64,000 nucleotides of DNA from Sediminitomix flava. GTDB lineage: Bacteria > Bacteroidota > Bacteroidia > Cytophagales > Flammeovirgaceae. The notes beneath the pieces are model-generated. The model did not search any database, was not told the origin of the DNA, and worked only from the letters and a program-made list of their open reading frames with translations. The first letter of the stretch is position 1, and every line of letters starts with the position of its first letter. The DNA is taken from the NCBI RefSeq assembly GCF_003149185.1, contig NZ_QGDO01000010.1:103231-167230 (forward strand). Reading direction: 5' to 3'. A program made the translations under genes and the position numbers. Shown here one piece after another: positions 56,584 to 64,000 of the stretch.

Positions 56584-57840
56584 ATGAATCAATTTTTACG
56601 CAGTTCCTATTTATTGGGGCTATTTTTATTTTTTAGTCTTCAAGTTCAAGCACAGTATGTTTTACAAGATGAAGATGTACTTGTAGAAAGGGGAGTGCTT
56701 GTAAAATGTTTTTATGGGGGTACTGACATTATAATTCCCTCTGAATTAGATGGGCAAAAGGTGATCAGTATTGGATACAGTGTTTTTGAAGGGAAGAAAT
56801 TGACTTCAGTACAACTGCCTAAAAGTCTAAAAAGTATTGAGATTAGTGCCTTTAAGGAAAATGAGTTGACATCTATTGTATTGCCAGACAGTCTTGAAAG
56901 TATTGGTGGTCTAGCTTTTTTGAAAAATAAACTGACTTCTGTCGTATTTTCTGAAACTGTTCAAAATATTGATAATCGTGCTTTTATGGGAAATGAACTG
57001 ACATCAGTCGTATTTCCCGATAATCTTGAAATGATTGAAGGTCTAGCTTTTTCGGAGAATCAATTAGCATCTGTTGCATTCCCTAAAAATCTCCAAAAGA
57101 TTGGATATAAAGCTTTTTCAAATAATCAACTCACTTCTCTTGAATTACCAAGAAATCTCCAAAGAATTGGTGAAAGTGCTTTCGCTGAGAATCAGTTGAC
57201 ATCTGTTGTATTATCAGACAGCCTTAAAATTATTGATGAACGTGCTTTTTTGAAAAATCAGCTGAGGTCTGTTGTATTTCCAAAAAAACTTAAGCGAATT
57301 GGAGGAGGAGCTTTTATGGAAAATCAACTGACATCTATCGTATTACCTGAAGAGTTGCTCATAATTGAAGATTATGTTTTTGAAGAGAATCAAATTCAAT
57401 CAATCATACTTCCCAAAAATCTTCAAAGCATTGGATATAAGGCTTTTTCGGAGAATCAGTTGTTATCTATTGTATTACCAGACAGTCTTGAAAGTATTGG
57501 CAATTATGCTTTTTCAGAGAATAAATTAAGCTCTGTTGTATTACCAAATAGTCTTGTGAGTATTGGTCATTATGCTTTTTCAGAGAACCAGTTGACATCT
57601 ATTGTACTACCAGATAATCTTGAAAGTATTGGCAATTATGCATTTTATAAGAACAGACTTGTTTCTGTAGAATTACCAGACCGCCTGGAACTAATTGGAG
57701 CACGTGCTTTTTGGGTTAATTATTTCACTGAAATGAAGTTACCCAATATAAATAAAGAAGGAAAATGGTATGATTTTGATGAAATAGTCCATGAAAAAGG
57801 AAGTGTAGTGCCTACGGATAGTAAATATACTTTTAAATAA
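56584..57840 (+). CDS. Secreted BspA-like LRR_5 protein 2
   Basis: 418 residues, with the same plan as its neighbours: a nearly identical signal peptide, about 14 repeats of 23 residues and the cap GKWYDFDEIVHEKGS ending KYTFK. Here the repeat consensus favours nQLTSIVLPDSLESIGxYAFSEN, and several adjacent repeats (57470-57640) are almost identical at DNA level, which suggests recent expansion by slippage or recombination. Extracellular binding role inferred from the family. Confidence 0.88.
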   Translation: MNQFLRSSYLLGLFLFFSLQVQAQYVLQDEDVLVERGVLVKCFYGGTDIIIPSELDGQKVISIGYSVFEGKKLTSVQLPKSLKSIEISAFKENELTSIVLPDSLESIGGLAFLKNKLTSVVFSETVQNIDNRAFMGNELTSVVFPDNLEMIEGLAFSENQLASVAFPKNLQKIGYKAFSNNQLTSLELPRNLQRIGESAFAENQLTSVVLSDSLKIIDERAFLKNQLRSVVFPKKLKRIGGGAFMENQLTSIVLPEELLIIEDYVFEENQIQSIILPKNLQSIGYKAFSENQLLSIVLPDSLESIGNYAFSENKLSSVVLPNSLVSIGHYAFSENQLTSIVLPDNLESIGNYAFYKNRLVSVELPDRLELIGARAFWVNYFTEMKLPNINKEGKWYDFDEIVHEKGSVVPTDSKYTFK

Positions 57841-57900
57841 AAAGACAGGCTTTTATTCTTACACGTACAAAGTCACCATTCTTTATATAAAAAGCTATAA

Positions 57901-57935
57901 AAGAGCAGACTGTAGATATTTAGAGTCTGCTCTTA
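57901..57935 (+). terminator. Hairpin after LRR gene 2
   Basis: AAGAGCAGAC (57901-57910) pairs with GTCTGCTCTT (57925-57934). It is related in sequence to the hairpins after LRR genes 1 and 3. The rest of the gap 57841-58207 holds only the next promoter. Confidence 0.75.
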
Positions 57936-58160
57936 TCGTTTCAAAGAAAAATCATAAACATTCTTTTTAAGAAAGAATATCTTAAACACATAAAACTAAT
58001 TCTTTGTGATTCAATAGGTATTTGGACATAACTGCTTTAAAGTTAGCTACCATAATGACACACATTGCGAAGTGGGTTAACTAATTATTACAATTGAAGT
58101 TAGTAGATGAAAAGTTGATGAATTTTATGTTAATGGATGAGAGCTTGTTTCTATTTAATC

Positions 58161-58168
58161 TACTTTTG
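58161..58168 (+). promoter_or_regulatory. Promoter -7 box of LRR gene 3
   Basis: TACTTTTG in the third copy of the shared upstream block, 39 bases before the start codon. Confidence 0.7.
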
Positions 58169-58207
58169 AATTTGAATTAAATTTTTTAAAACTAAACTAA
58201 TAAACTG

Positions 58208-59200
58208 ATGAGTCATTTTTCAATCAGCACCTTTATCGTAGGGTTATTTTTGTTTTTTAGTATACAAGTACAAGCGCAGTATATCTTACAAGATAAAGAT
58301 GTTACTGTAGAAGATGGAGTGCTCAAGTCTTGTAGTTATGACGGAACTGAGATCGTGATTCCATCTCATTTACATGGGCAACAGATTACTAGTATTGACG
58401 ATGGTCTTTTTTTTAATCGGAAACTTACTTCAGTTGAGTTACCCAATGGTCTTAAAAGTATTGGTAATAGTGCATTTAAAAATAATAATCTCACTTCAAT
58501 CGAGTTACCATCAACCATTAAACGTATTGAGCCTGTTGCTTTTTCAGAGAACCAATTGACCTTTTTAAAAATACCTGAAAGTATTGAGTATATCGGCTTT
58601 GGCGCTTTTTCAAAGAACCAATTGACTTCTGTTAAATTACCAAAGAGTCTTAAGCGTATTAATGAACTAATTTTTCATAAAAATAAGCTCACTACTATTG
58701 AGTTACCTGAAAATTTGGAACGCATTGATACAGATGCTTTTTACGATAATGAATTAACTTTTGTGGAATTTCCTGAAGGTCTTAAACGTATTGGGAAAGG
58801 TGCCTTTTCTAATAATCAATTGACTTCTGTGGAGCTTCCAGATAATCTTCAATACATTGGTAGTATGGCATTTATTAGAAATCAACTGACCTCAGTAAAA
58901 TTACCAGCAAATCTTAAACGTATCGAGGATTGGACTTTTACTAGCAATCAATTGACTTCTGTAGAATTACCAAAAAATCTTCAGAGTATAGGTTTGGAGG
59001 CTTTTAGCAATAATAAGCTTACTTCTGTAGAATTCTCAGAAAGTCTGCAATTTATTGGACTAAGAGCTTTTTCTTCTAACTCCATCACAGAGATTACTTT
59101 ACCAAATTCCAGCAAAGAAGGGAAATGGTATGATCATGATGAAAAAGTCTTTGAGAAAGGAAGCATAGTACCTATAGATGGTAAATATACTTTTAAATAA
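58208..59200 (+). CDS. Secreted BspA-like LRR_5 protein 3
   Basis: 330 residues, the shortest of the three paralogs: a signal peptide ending VQAQ, about 10 repeats of 23 residues and the cap GKWYDHDEKVFEKGS ending KYTFK. The repeats are more varied than in gene 2 (for example FLKIPESIEYIGFGAF). All three begin the mature chain with a QYxLQDxDV stretch, so that region and the cap are probably functional ends of the solenoid. Confidence 0.88.
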   Translation: MSHFSISTFIVGLFLFFSIQVQAQYILQDKDVTVEDGVLKSCSYDGTEIVIPSHLHGQQITSIDDGLFFNRKLTSVELPNGLKSIGNSAFKNNNLTSIELPSTIKRIEPVAFSENQLTFLKIPESIEYIGFGAFSKNQLTSVKLPKSLKRINELIFHKNKLTTIELPENLERIDTDAFYDNELTFVEFPEGLKRIGKGAFSNNQLTSVELPDNLQYIGSMAFIRNQLTSVKLPANLKRIEDWTFTSNQLTSVELPKNLQSIGLEAFSNNKLTSVEFSESLQFIGLRAFSSNSITEITLPNSSKEGKWYDHDEKVFEKGSIVPIDGKYTFK

Positions 59201-59306
59201 AAAGACAGTATTTCTTGAGCTTTAATCAAATCTATTCTTAAAATAAGTATTAGGGATGAGGCTTATATTCCCGCACATTCAAGGTTACAATACTTAGAGT
59301 AAAAAA

Positions 59307-59351
59307 GCTAAAAGAGCAGGTCGTAGTTAATTACGGTCTGCTCTTTTAGCA
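59307..59351 (+). terminator. Hairpin after LRR gene 3
   Basis: GCTAAAAGAGCAG (59307-59319) pairs with CTGCTCTTTTAGC (59338-59350). It lies in a 312-base gap that holds nothing else recognisable. Confidence 0.75.
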
Positions 59352-59512
59352 TGAATAGAGATCCTTTCAATCTATGTTAAGAAATTTTAGAGCTTATTTA
59401 AATCAAACTTTATGTATAAAACAAGATATGATTTGTTCTCTAAAAAGAGGAGGTCATTCTGTCAAATTCATTGAAGAAAAACTATCCATCCTCATATAGA
59501 TAAAGCTATTAT

Positions 59513-59911
59513 CTAGATTGCAGCTGCACCAGCCTCAGCTACTGCATGATCATTTTCAACCGTACTTCCACTTACTCCAATAGCTCCAATGATTACATCT
59601 TCTGCATTTTTGATGGGTATCCCTCCAGGAAAAGTAATCAATCCGTTATTTGAGTGTTCTATATTATACAAAGACTGCCCTGGTTGGGATAATTCTCCAA
59701 TTAGACCAGTGTTCATATCAAAATAACGAGCTGTTTTTGCTTTTTTTATTGAGATATCTAACGAACCTAACCAGGCTCCGTCCATACGAGCAAATGCGAG
59801 TAAATTCGCTCCTGCATCTACAATAGCAATATTCATTTTAGTATCAATTGCTGTAGCTTTTTGTTTAGCTGCTGCGATTACTTTTTCTGCTTGTTCTAAG
59901 GTAATATTCAT
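59513..59911 (-). CDS. GlcG/HbpS-family protein
   Basis: 132 residues covering the whole GlcG/HbpS (DUF336) domain: [15 protein letters not shown] at the start, then [48 protein letters not shown] and the ending [20 protein letters not shown]. Members bind haem or form accessory subunits near oxidases. It stands alone, so its role here is unknown. It is the most recognisable housekeeping-like gene near the right end. Confidence 0.88.
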   Translation of the reverse strand: MNITLEQAEKVIAAAKQKATAIDTKMNIAIVDAGANLLAFARMDGAWLGSLDISIKKAKTARYFDMNTGLIGELSQPGQSLYNIEHSNNGLITFPGGIPIKNAEDVIIGAIGVSGSTVENDHAVAEAGAAAI

Positions 59912-60551
59912 AAATATTTACGTAAGTTTTACTACTAACAATAATATAAAGAAGGGGGATTATCCTATCAGAAAAATAAAGAAATGATGAATAATCGATT
60001 GAAAAACAAGATGGTAGGTTTTTTAGTTTGGCAGCCTTAAATCGAAGGTTTTTACCCATTGTTGATACTATGAATTTAGTGATTACCATTATTTATTTTC
60101 GATTAATACCTCATATGTTCTCAACGATTTGAATAACAAATTAGCTTTAAGGTCAATAAATATATGATAAATTTAAACCTGTTTTTTTCACTGATATAGT
60201 AACTAATATATCACTTAAGAGCGTATGAATAAATGATGCTTGAGAGGTCTGTTAGCGAAGAACAGACCAAATTTTATTATAGAGGAAGAATTATTCTCAG
60301 CAAATTTATATGTGTTAGCTTGATCTAAGTAAAGCATTGCCGATTAAATTAAGTCGATGTAATCTATATCAAAGTGAAGGAAGTTTGGTAATTATCATAC
60401 TGAGCTATTGAGATTAGGAAAAGAACGATTAATTTTCATGCGTTTCTTATTGCTTAGCAAACTAAAAATAGTTTAATTTAAACTGAAAAAGATAATATGA
60501 CTTTTTAAAAAATGTGAGTCAGGTGGCAAAGCTGTATCTAAGTTTTAGTAT
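59912..60551. other. Gene-free region
   Basis: 640 AT-rich bases without a convincing gene. One small hairpin, GGTCTGTT (60246-60253) with AACAGACC (60261-60268), is followed by an A/T-rich tract and could be a terminator. Confidence 0.5.
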
Positions 60552-60953
60552 TTAGGTTAATTTGAGTGATGGATTCATATATTCTTGCCATTGTACCAAG
60601 ACATATTTTTCTTTTTGATGTTCAATTTTTTTGTTGAAACCATATTCATAAACAAACAGATAAACATCTCCTTTTTTGTTTTTCCAGTAATGCGTAAAGA
60701 AATTTGGGTCAAAGCCTTCCGCGATTAGCGTTTCCTTTCGGACGGTTGATTTTCCCGCTTTATTATACACTTTAAGGATCGAGCGATTTTTTCTCAATTT
60801 TTTATCTACCAAAAAGTAGATACTTGGTGTGTCTTCGAGCCTTCTTTCATATTGATGACGACTTTTACAGTACTGATCACAGTATTTTTTTCCTTTTCTT
60901 CCGGTCAAAACTTTTCCACAGCAAAGACAATTTGATGGTGATTGATCAATCAT
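60552..60953 (-). CDS. Small zinc-ribbon protein
   Basis: 133 residues. A four-cysteine zinc ribbon is at the start: C9-x2-C12, then GKKY followed by C25-x3-C29. It is followed by SRHQYERR and a small basic alpha-beta domain (AEGFDPNFFTHYWKNKKGDVYLFVYEYGFN). It looks like a nucleic-acid-binding protein. It is transcribed divergently from the recombinase gene, 120 bases away, and similar ribbons are frequent in Bacteroidota. A role in controlling the recombinase is possible but only suggested by position. Confidence 0.6.
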   Translation of the reverse strand: MIDQSPSNCLCCGKVLTGRKGKKYCDQYCKSRHQYERRLEDTPSIYFLVDKKLRKNRSILKVYNKAGKSTVRKETLIAEGFDPNFFTHYWKNKKGDVYLFVYEYGFNKKIEHQKEKYVLVQWQEYMNPSLKLT

Positions 60954-61073
60954 AATAGGTATTTCAAAATCTGGTAAATGGTTAAAAGTATTCTATACGA
61001 ATAATCTCCGAATCCTATCCGTATAATCTACCGTTAAGACTATTATTTTCGCTTTATTGCTATAAAAAGTAAA

Positions 61074-62213
61074 ATGAAGTCTTCTGGTCTTTATATTACC
61101 TTAAAGCATCTGTGGATCAATGAGCAGCGTTGTATCGGGATACAGTTTTATCCTAATAAGCTGATTCAAGCACTGGTGAAAGAACTGCCTTCGCCCAAGT
61201 GGAGTGTGCGTTACCAGATGGTTTTTATACTGAATACTCCATCTAATGTAAATGCAATATTTGACAAATTTAGGGGCGTAGCCTGGGTAAATTGTTCTCA
61301 TTTTTTCCCAAAGAGTACACTTTTTTATGAAAATAAGCCGCTTTCATGGGATTGGTTTTATAATCGGGAGTTAAAGAAAGGTTACAGGGCCTGTCCGAAT
61401 GAATATATTCAAAAACTGGAAATTAAAAGATATGCATTAAATACTGCCAAGATATACATTATGTGTTTTGAGCGATTTATCAATCACTACAAGACATATG
61501 AGTTGATGCAAATAGATGAGGATATGATTCATGCATATTTACAGCAATTGGTAAAAAAGCAGAAATCACGATCTTATCTGAATCAAACAATTAATGCGAT
61601 CAAATTTTATTATGAAGTGGTCAAGGAGATGCCAAATCGCTTTTATAAAATTGATCGACCTAGAAAAGCAGACAAATTACCCACAGTTTTAGCAAAAGAT
61701 GAAATCAATCAGATGCTAGCCTGTAGCGGTAACCTTAAAAATAGATGTATCATAGGGCTATTATATTCTGCAGGCTTAAGAAGAAGTGAATTACTTCAAT
61801 TAAAGTTACAAGATATTGACAGCAAGCGAATGCTTATTAGAGTAGAAGGTTCAAAAGGTGAAAAAGATCGCTATACATTGCTTTCTGAAAAGCTACTGAT
61901 TGATTTGCGGAGATATTATAAGTTTTGGAAACCTAAAACATATTTGTTTGAAGGCCCTGATGGAAGAAAATACGGTGTTACGAGTGTAGGTAAAATAGTG
62001 AAAAGAGCTGCAGAGCGCGCAAAAATTAGCAAGAACGTGACCCCTCATATGTTACGCCACAGTTTTGCGACACATCTGTTGGAATCAGGAACAGACTTGA
62101 GGTATATTCAAGCGCTCTTAGGGCATAGTAGTACACGTACAACAGAAATCTATACCCGAGTAGCAGTAAATAAGATTACAAAAATAGAGAATCCATTGGA
62201 TTCCATAATTTAA
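61074..62213 (+). CDS. Tyrosine recombinase of the cassette array
   Basis: 379 residues, about 80 longer than XerC/XerD. An N-terminal domain of about 100 residues (GIQFYPNKLIQALVKELPSP..., RGVAWVNCSHFF) precedes the usual SAM-like core-binding domain (about 108-190) and catalytic domain. The active site is complete: Arg236 (GLRRSEL), Lys261 (SKGEKDR), His325-x-x-Arg328 (HMLRH), His351 (LLGHSS) and Tyr360 (EIYTRV). The long insertion that marks integron integrases (IntI) between the lysine and HxxR boxes is absent. The gene ends just before the first recombination-like site and reads in the same direction as the cassettes. I infer that it integrates or excises the cassettes at 62.2-64 kb. Confidence 0.85.
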   Translation: MKSSGLYITLKHLWINEQRCIGIQFYPNKLIQALVKELPSPKWSVRYQMVFILNTPSNVNAIFDKFRGVAWVNCSHFFPKSTLFYENKPLSWDWFYNRELKKGYRACPNEYIQKLEIKRYALNTAKIYIMCFERFINHYKTYELMQIDEDMIHAYLQQLVKKQKSRSYLNQTINAIKFYYEVVKEMPNRFYKIDRPRKADKLPTVLAKDEINQMLACSGNLKNRCIIGLLYSAGLRRSELLQLKLQDIDSKRMLIRVEGSKGEKDRYTLLSEKLLIDLRRYYKFWKPKTYLFEGPDGRKYGVTSVGKIVKRAAERAKISKNVTPHMLRHSFATHLLESGTDLRYIQALLGHSSTRTTEIYTRVAVNKITKIENPLDSII

Positions 62214-62279
62214 CAAATATACAAGGGGTGTATGTGCCACTGTGGAAAAAGACTATGGTATATACTCCATTGTTGTGCC
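62208..62279 (+). repeat. First, degenerate recombination site (attI- or attC-like)
   Basis: It overlaps the recombinase stop codon. ATTTAAC (62208-62214) fits RYYYAAC. A hairpin of about 17 pairs joins ACAAGGGGTGTATG and CCA with TGGTATATACTCC and TTGT (62221-62273), and the site ends in GTTGTGC (62272-62278). Cassette 1 starts at T62273. Confidence 0.6.
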
Positions 62280-62770
62280 CAATTAGCCAAGTATGAAACT
62301 AAAAAGACGAAAATTATAAATCTTTAAGTTTCTATAAATGAGGGATAAATAATTAGATTTTAAGATTCAAAAGTGATTTTTTCGATAATCAAATACTTCG
62401 ATTTTTGGATTACAAACGGATTTTAATTTTTTAGATTTTCTATAAATTTCCTCAAATATAAGTGGACTTAATCTTCCTGTTTTGCTAATTGGATTTGTTA
62501 GCTTAACAGATTTTCTTGAAGATTTTTGATTGCCTATAAATCTTCGATTAGCGTAGTTGGATTTAATATTTCAGAGTCAAAACTTAGGATTTTTTATAAG
62601 GGATTTGATCTGCAAATTTTGAGAAATCAGATTTTGAAAACTGTCTGCAAATTCAGATTTATGAAAATGGATTTGTTAGCGTAAAATAAGAAATGAACGT
62701 TTAGCGGAATTTGAAAAGTTTTAAGTTCAAAACATTCTGCAAAAAGCGAGAAAATAAAAGTAAAAACTAG

Positions 62771-62843
62771 GCACAACAAGGGGCATAGTTCACAGGCATC
62801 TGCGACGCAATCTGCCTGCGACACCATGCCCGAGCCGTTGTGC
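62771..62843 (+). repeat. attC-like site 1
   Basis: 73 bases. GCACAAC pairs with GTTGTGC at the ends, then GGGCAT with ATGCCC, CAGGCA with TGCCTG, and a central TGCG-A-CGCA hairpin. The bases before GCACAAC (GGCACAAC) are complementary to the start of cassette 1 (GTTGTGCC at 62272). Confidence 0.85.
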
Positions 62844-62855
62844 TGAATAAGAAAA

Positions 62856-63125
62856 ATGGAAATAATTTTAATCATTTCGATTTTACTAGGACTCTGGATT
62901 ATTAGTCTCTGTAGATTATATAAATGGACGAAATTTTCGATGTTTTTTGTGATTAACTTTGTAATCTTAATTGGATATATATTTGTGTTAACACAGTTTC
63001 AATTAAGTTTTTTAGGCCATGATGAATATGGTTTAGCTAAGTTATTTTTAATTATCTCAGTAATTTCGATTCATATAACTGCGGTATTTGTTTTTGCTAT
63101 TTTTAAATACAGACGATTAAAGTAA
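62856..63125 (+). CDS. Cassette 2 small membrane protein
   Basis: 89 residues with three hydrophobic helices (IILIISILLGLWIISLC, FFVINFVILIGYIFVL and LFLIISVISIHITAVFVFAIF) and a basic end KYRRLK. Its start lies 18 bases after the cassette boundary, the usual place for a cassette gene. It has no recognised family. The remaining 300 bases of the cassette hold nothing visible. Confidence 0.65.
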   Translation: MEIILIISILLGLWIISLCRLYKWTKFSMFFVINFVILIGYIFVLTQFQLSFLGHDEYGLAKLFLIISVISIHITAVFVFAIFKYRRLK

Positions 63126-63430
63126 TTATAACTTTGTTGATGAGTCTAAATAGAATATTCGGAACAAATTCAAAAATTCGATTAGAGTAAAGCAGATTTG
63201 AGATGATTGAAGTTTTAGTTGAATCGCAAACGGTTAATTGAGCTTAACCTTAGCTAAAATTGTATTGTAATTTCCCCCTTATAATCCATGAAACGAACTT
63301 GAATTTTAGAACATTAAGTGTTAAATAATTACTCGTGAATTATAAAATTAAAAGCAATCTCACTCTAAAGCAGAAAGTGAAAATGACTCTGTAAATGTGT
63401 GTGATTGTATTACAAAAAATAAAAAACTCA

Positions 63431-63505
63431 GCACAACAAGGGGCATATTCCACAGGCAGCTATGCGACGCAATCTGCCTGCGATACCATGCCCGATTCGT
63501 TAGGC
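63431..63505 (+). repeat. attC-like site 2
   Basis: 75 bases with the same GGGCAT, CAGGCAG, GCGACGC, CTGCCTG and ATGCCC arms as site 1. The left box TCAGCACAAC is complementary over 10 bases to GTTGTGCTGA at the start of cassette 2, but not to its own right box GTTAGGC. Confidence 0.88.
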
Positions 63506-63839
63506 TCCATTAAGTGGGCAAATTTTTAGAACAAGAAAAAATGAGTTTTTTAGATTTTCCCTTTTGCTGAAATCTTCATGGAATTTGATTTTCACAACGA
63601 ACGAATTTTTAAGCAAACTGGAGTTATAAATGCGATTCTAAGGCTTTAGCTTTCATCCCAGTATAGCGTCATCGGATTCGACCTTAATTCATACCGATCT
63701 TTCCATTTTATTGGATAAAACCCAAGCGTAAATTGGGATTGAAAAGAGAATAGAATTTGAGAGCGCAATGAAATCGTTGGCATAGGATTTAAAAAATAAA
63801 AGTTCTGCGAGTGCGGAACAGGTAAAAGTTAAAAACGGA
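63506..63839. other. Body of cassette 3, no gene seen
   Basis: About 330 bases between sites 2 and 3 with only very short ORFs, for example one of 9 codons at 63541. It may be non-coding or a decayed cassette. Confidence 0.5.
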
Positions 63840-63913
63840 GCCTAACAAAGAGCATAGCCCACAGGCAGCATGCGACGCTATCTGCCTGCGATACCATGCT
63901 CGGGGCGTTGGGC
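63840..63913 (+). repeat. attC-like site 3
   Basis: 74 bases. The left box GGAGCCTAAC (63837-63846) is complementary over 10 bases to GTTAGGCTCC at the end of site 2. The right box is GTTGGGC. Both boxes fit RYYYAAC and GTTRRRY exactly. Confidence 0.88.
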
Positions 63914-63937
63914 ATCATGTATTTTTAGTAATATAAT

Positions 63938-64000
63938 ATGGCAATTAAATTAGATGAATTTGGTCGAACACTTCTTCATAATGCAATCATAGACCAAGAT
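63938..64000 (+). CDS. Cassette 4 gene, ankyrin-repeat protein, 5' part
   Basis: The ATG at 63938 opens a frame that runs off the window (MAIKLDEFGRTLLHNAIIDQ...). G-R-T-L-L-H-N-A-I matches the start of an ankyrin repeat. It begins 30 bases after the cassette boundary. Only 21 codons are visible. Confidence 0.6.
   Translation, partial: MAIKLDEFGRTLLHNAIIDQD

Larger units (their letters stand above)
62273..63907 (+). mobile_element. Array of three complete integron-like cassettes
   Basis: Taking the cut between G and TT of the right core box, as in integrons, cassette 1 is 62273-62837 (565 bases), cassette 2 is 62838-63499 (662) and cassette 3 is 63500-63907 (408). A fourth begins at 63908. 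Cassette 1 and cassette 3 show no believable gene, and cassette 2 encodes a small membrane protein. Between sites the DNA is very AT-rich, while the sites are G+C-rich. Confidence 0.75.

Noticed and set aside
54820..59200. Short periodic DNA repeats as a CRISPR or satellite
   Set aside because: The period is 69 bases and codes for 23-residue leucine-rich repeats in an open frame.
59865..60089. Minus-strand ORF of 74 codons overlapping the GlcG-like gene
   Set aside because: It overlaps the start of a well-supported gene in another frame and has no protein-like features.
62627..62875. Minus-strand ORF of 82 codons
   Set aside because: It runs through attC-like site 1 and overlaps the better cassette gene start; its composition is dictated by the hairpin.
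62771..63913. Regularly repeated sites as a CRISPR array
   Set aside because: Only three to four repeats, with spacing of hundreds of bases and inverted-repeat ends matching GTTRRRY/RYYYAAC; no cas genes.

Overview
The window is an AT-rich stretch of a Bacteroidota chromosome, most like a marine polysaccharide degrader of the Cytophagia/Flammeovirgaceae type. That placement is inferred from paired SusC/SusD transporters, sulfatases with formylglycine motifs, Por-type (T9SS) C-terminal sorting domains on secreted glycosidases, and TAnnTTTG-type promoters. No rRNA or tRNA genes were seen.

Layout. 1-10 kb: the 3' end of a GH18 chitinase, a transglutaminase-like membrane protein, a membrane-spanning AraC-type regulator with two glycogen-binding-like domains, and a large secreted GH13 amylase. 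A DUF4380-like protein closes this part. 10.5-23.3 kb: a polysaccharide utilization locus with two SusC/SusD pairs, a DUF1735-type surface lipoprotein and a sulfatase. 23.7-30.2 kb: branched-chain aminotransferase, a probable zinc-related lipoprotein pair (AztD-like and DUF4625-like), a DUF6624-like lipoprotein, a serine hydrolase and an AraC regulator. 31-38.3 kb: a second carbohydrate cluster with a GH28/GH49-type beta-helix enzyme, a GH43-like enzyme, a sulfatase, L-arabinose isomerase and a nucleoside-hydrolase-like lipoprotein. 39-45.3 kb: an HxlR regulator, a dehydrogenase and monooxygenase pair, and a 1143-residue unknown protein whose apparent N-terminus is cut off by an in-frame TAA.

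45.7-52.5 kb is one of the two most interesting regions. It is a tight operon with the parts of a Dlt D-alanylation system: two adenylating ligases (one fused to a methyltransferase-like domain, the other to a carrier protein), a membrane-anchored SGNH protein, an MBOAT acyltransferase and a 45-residue membrane microprotein. The microprotein ends in F-x-Y-x-E-W, resembling the C-terminus of Gram-positive DltX. The likely role is activating a small acid and transferring it across the membrane onto an unknown envelope polymer.

52.7-60 kb holds an orphan IS30-type HTH protein, small proteins and three tandem LRR_5 (BspA-like) secreted paralogs, each with its own copied promoter and terminator. 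60.5-64 kb is the second highlight: a tyrosine recombinase followed by an integron-like array. Three attC-like sites of about 74 bp and one degenerate site adjoin the recombinase. Each site's left core box is complementary to the first bases of its own cassette, as expected for cassettes inserted from circles. The recombinase appears to lack the IntI-specific insertion and carries an extra N-terminal domain, so this may be a separate lineage of cassette-capturing system.
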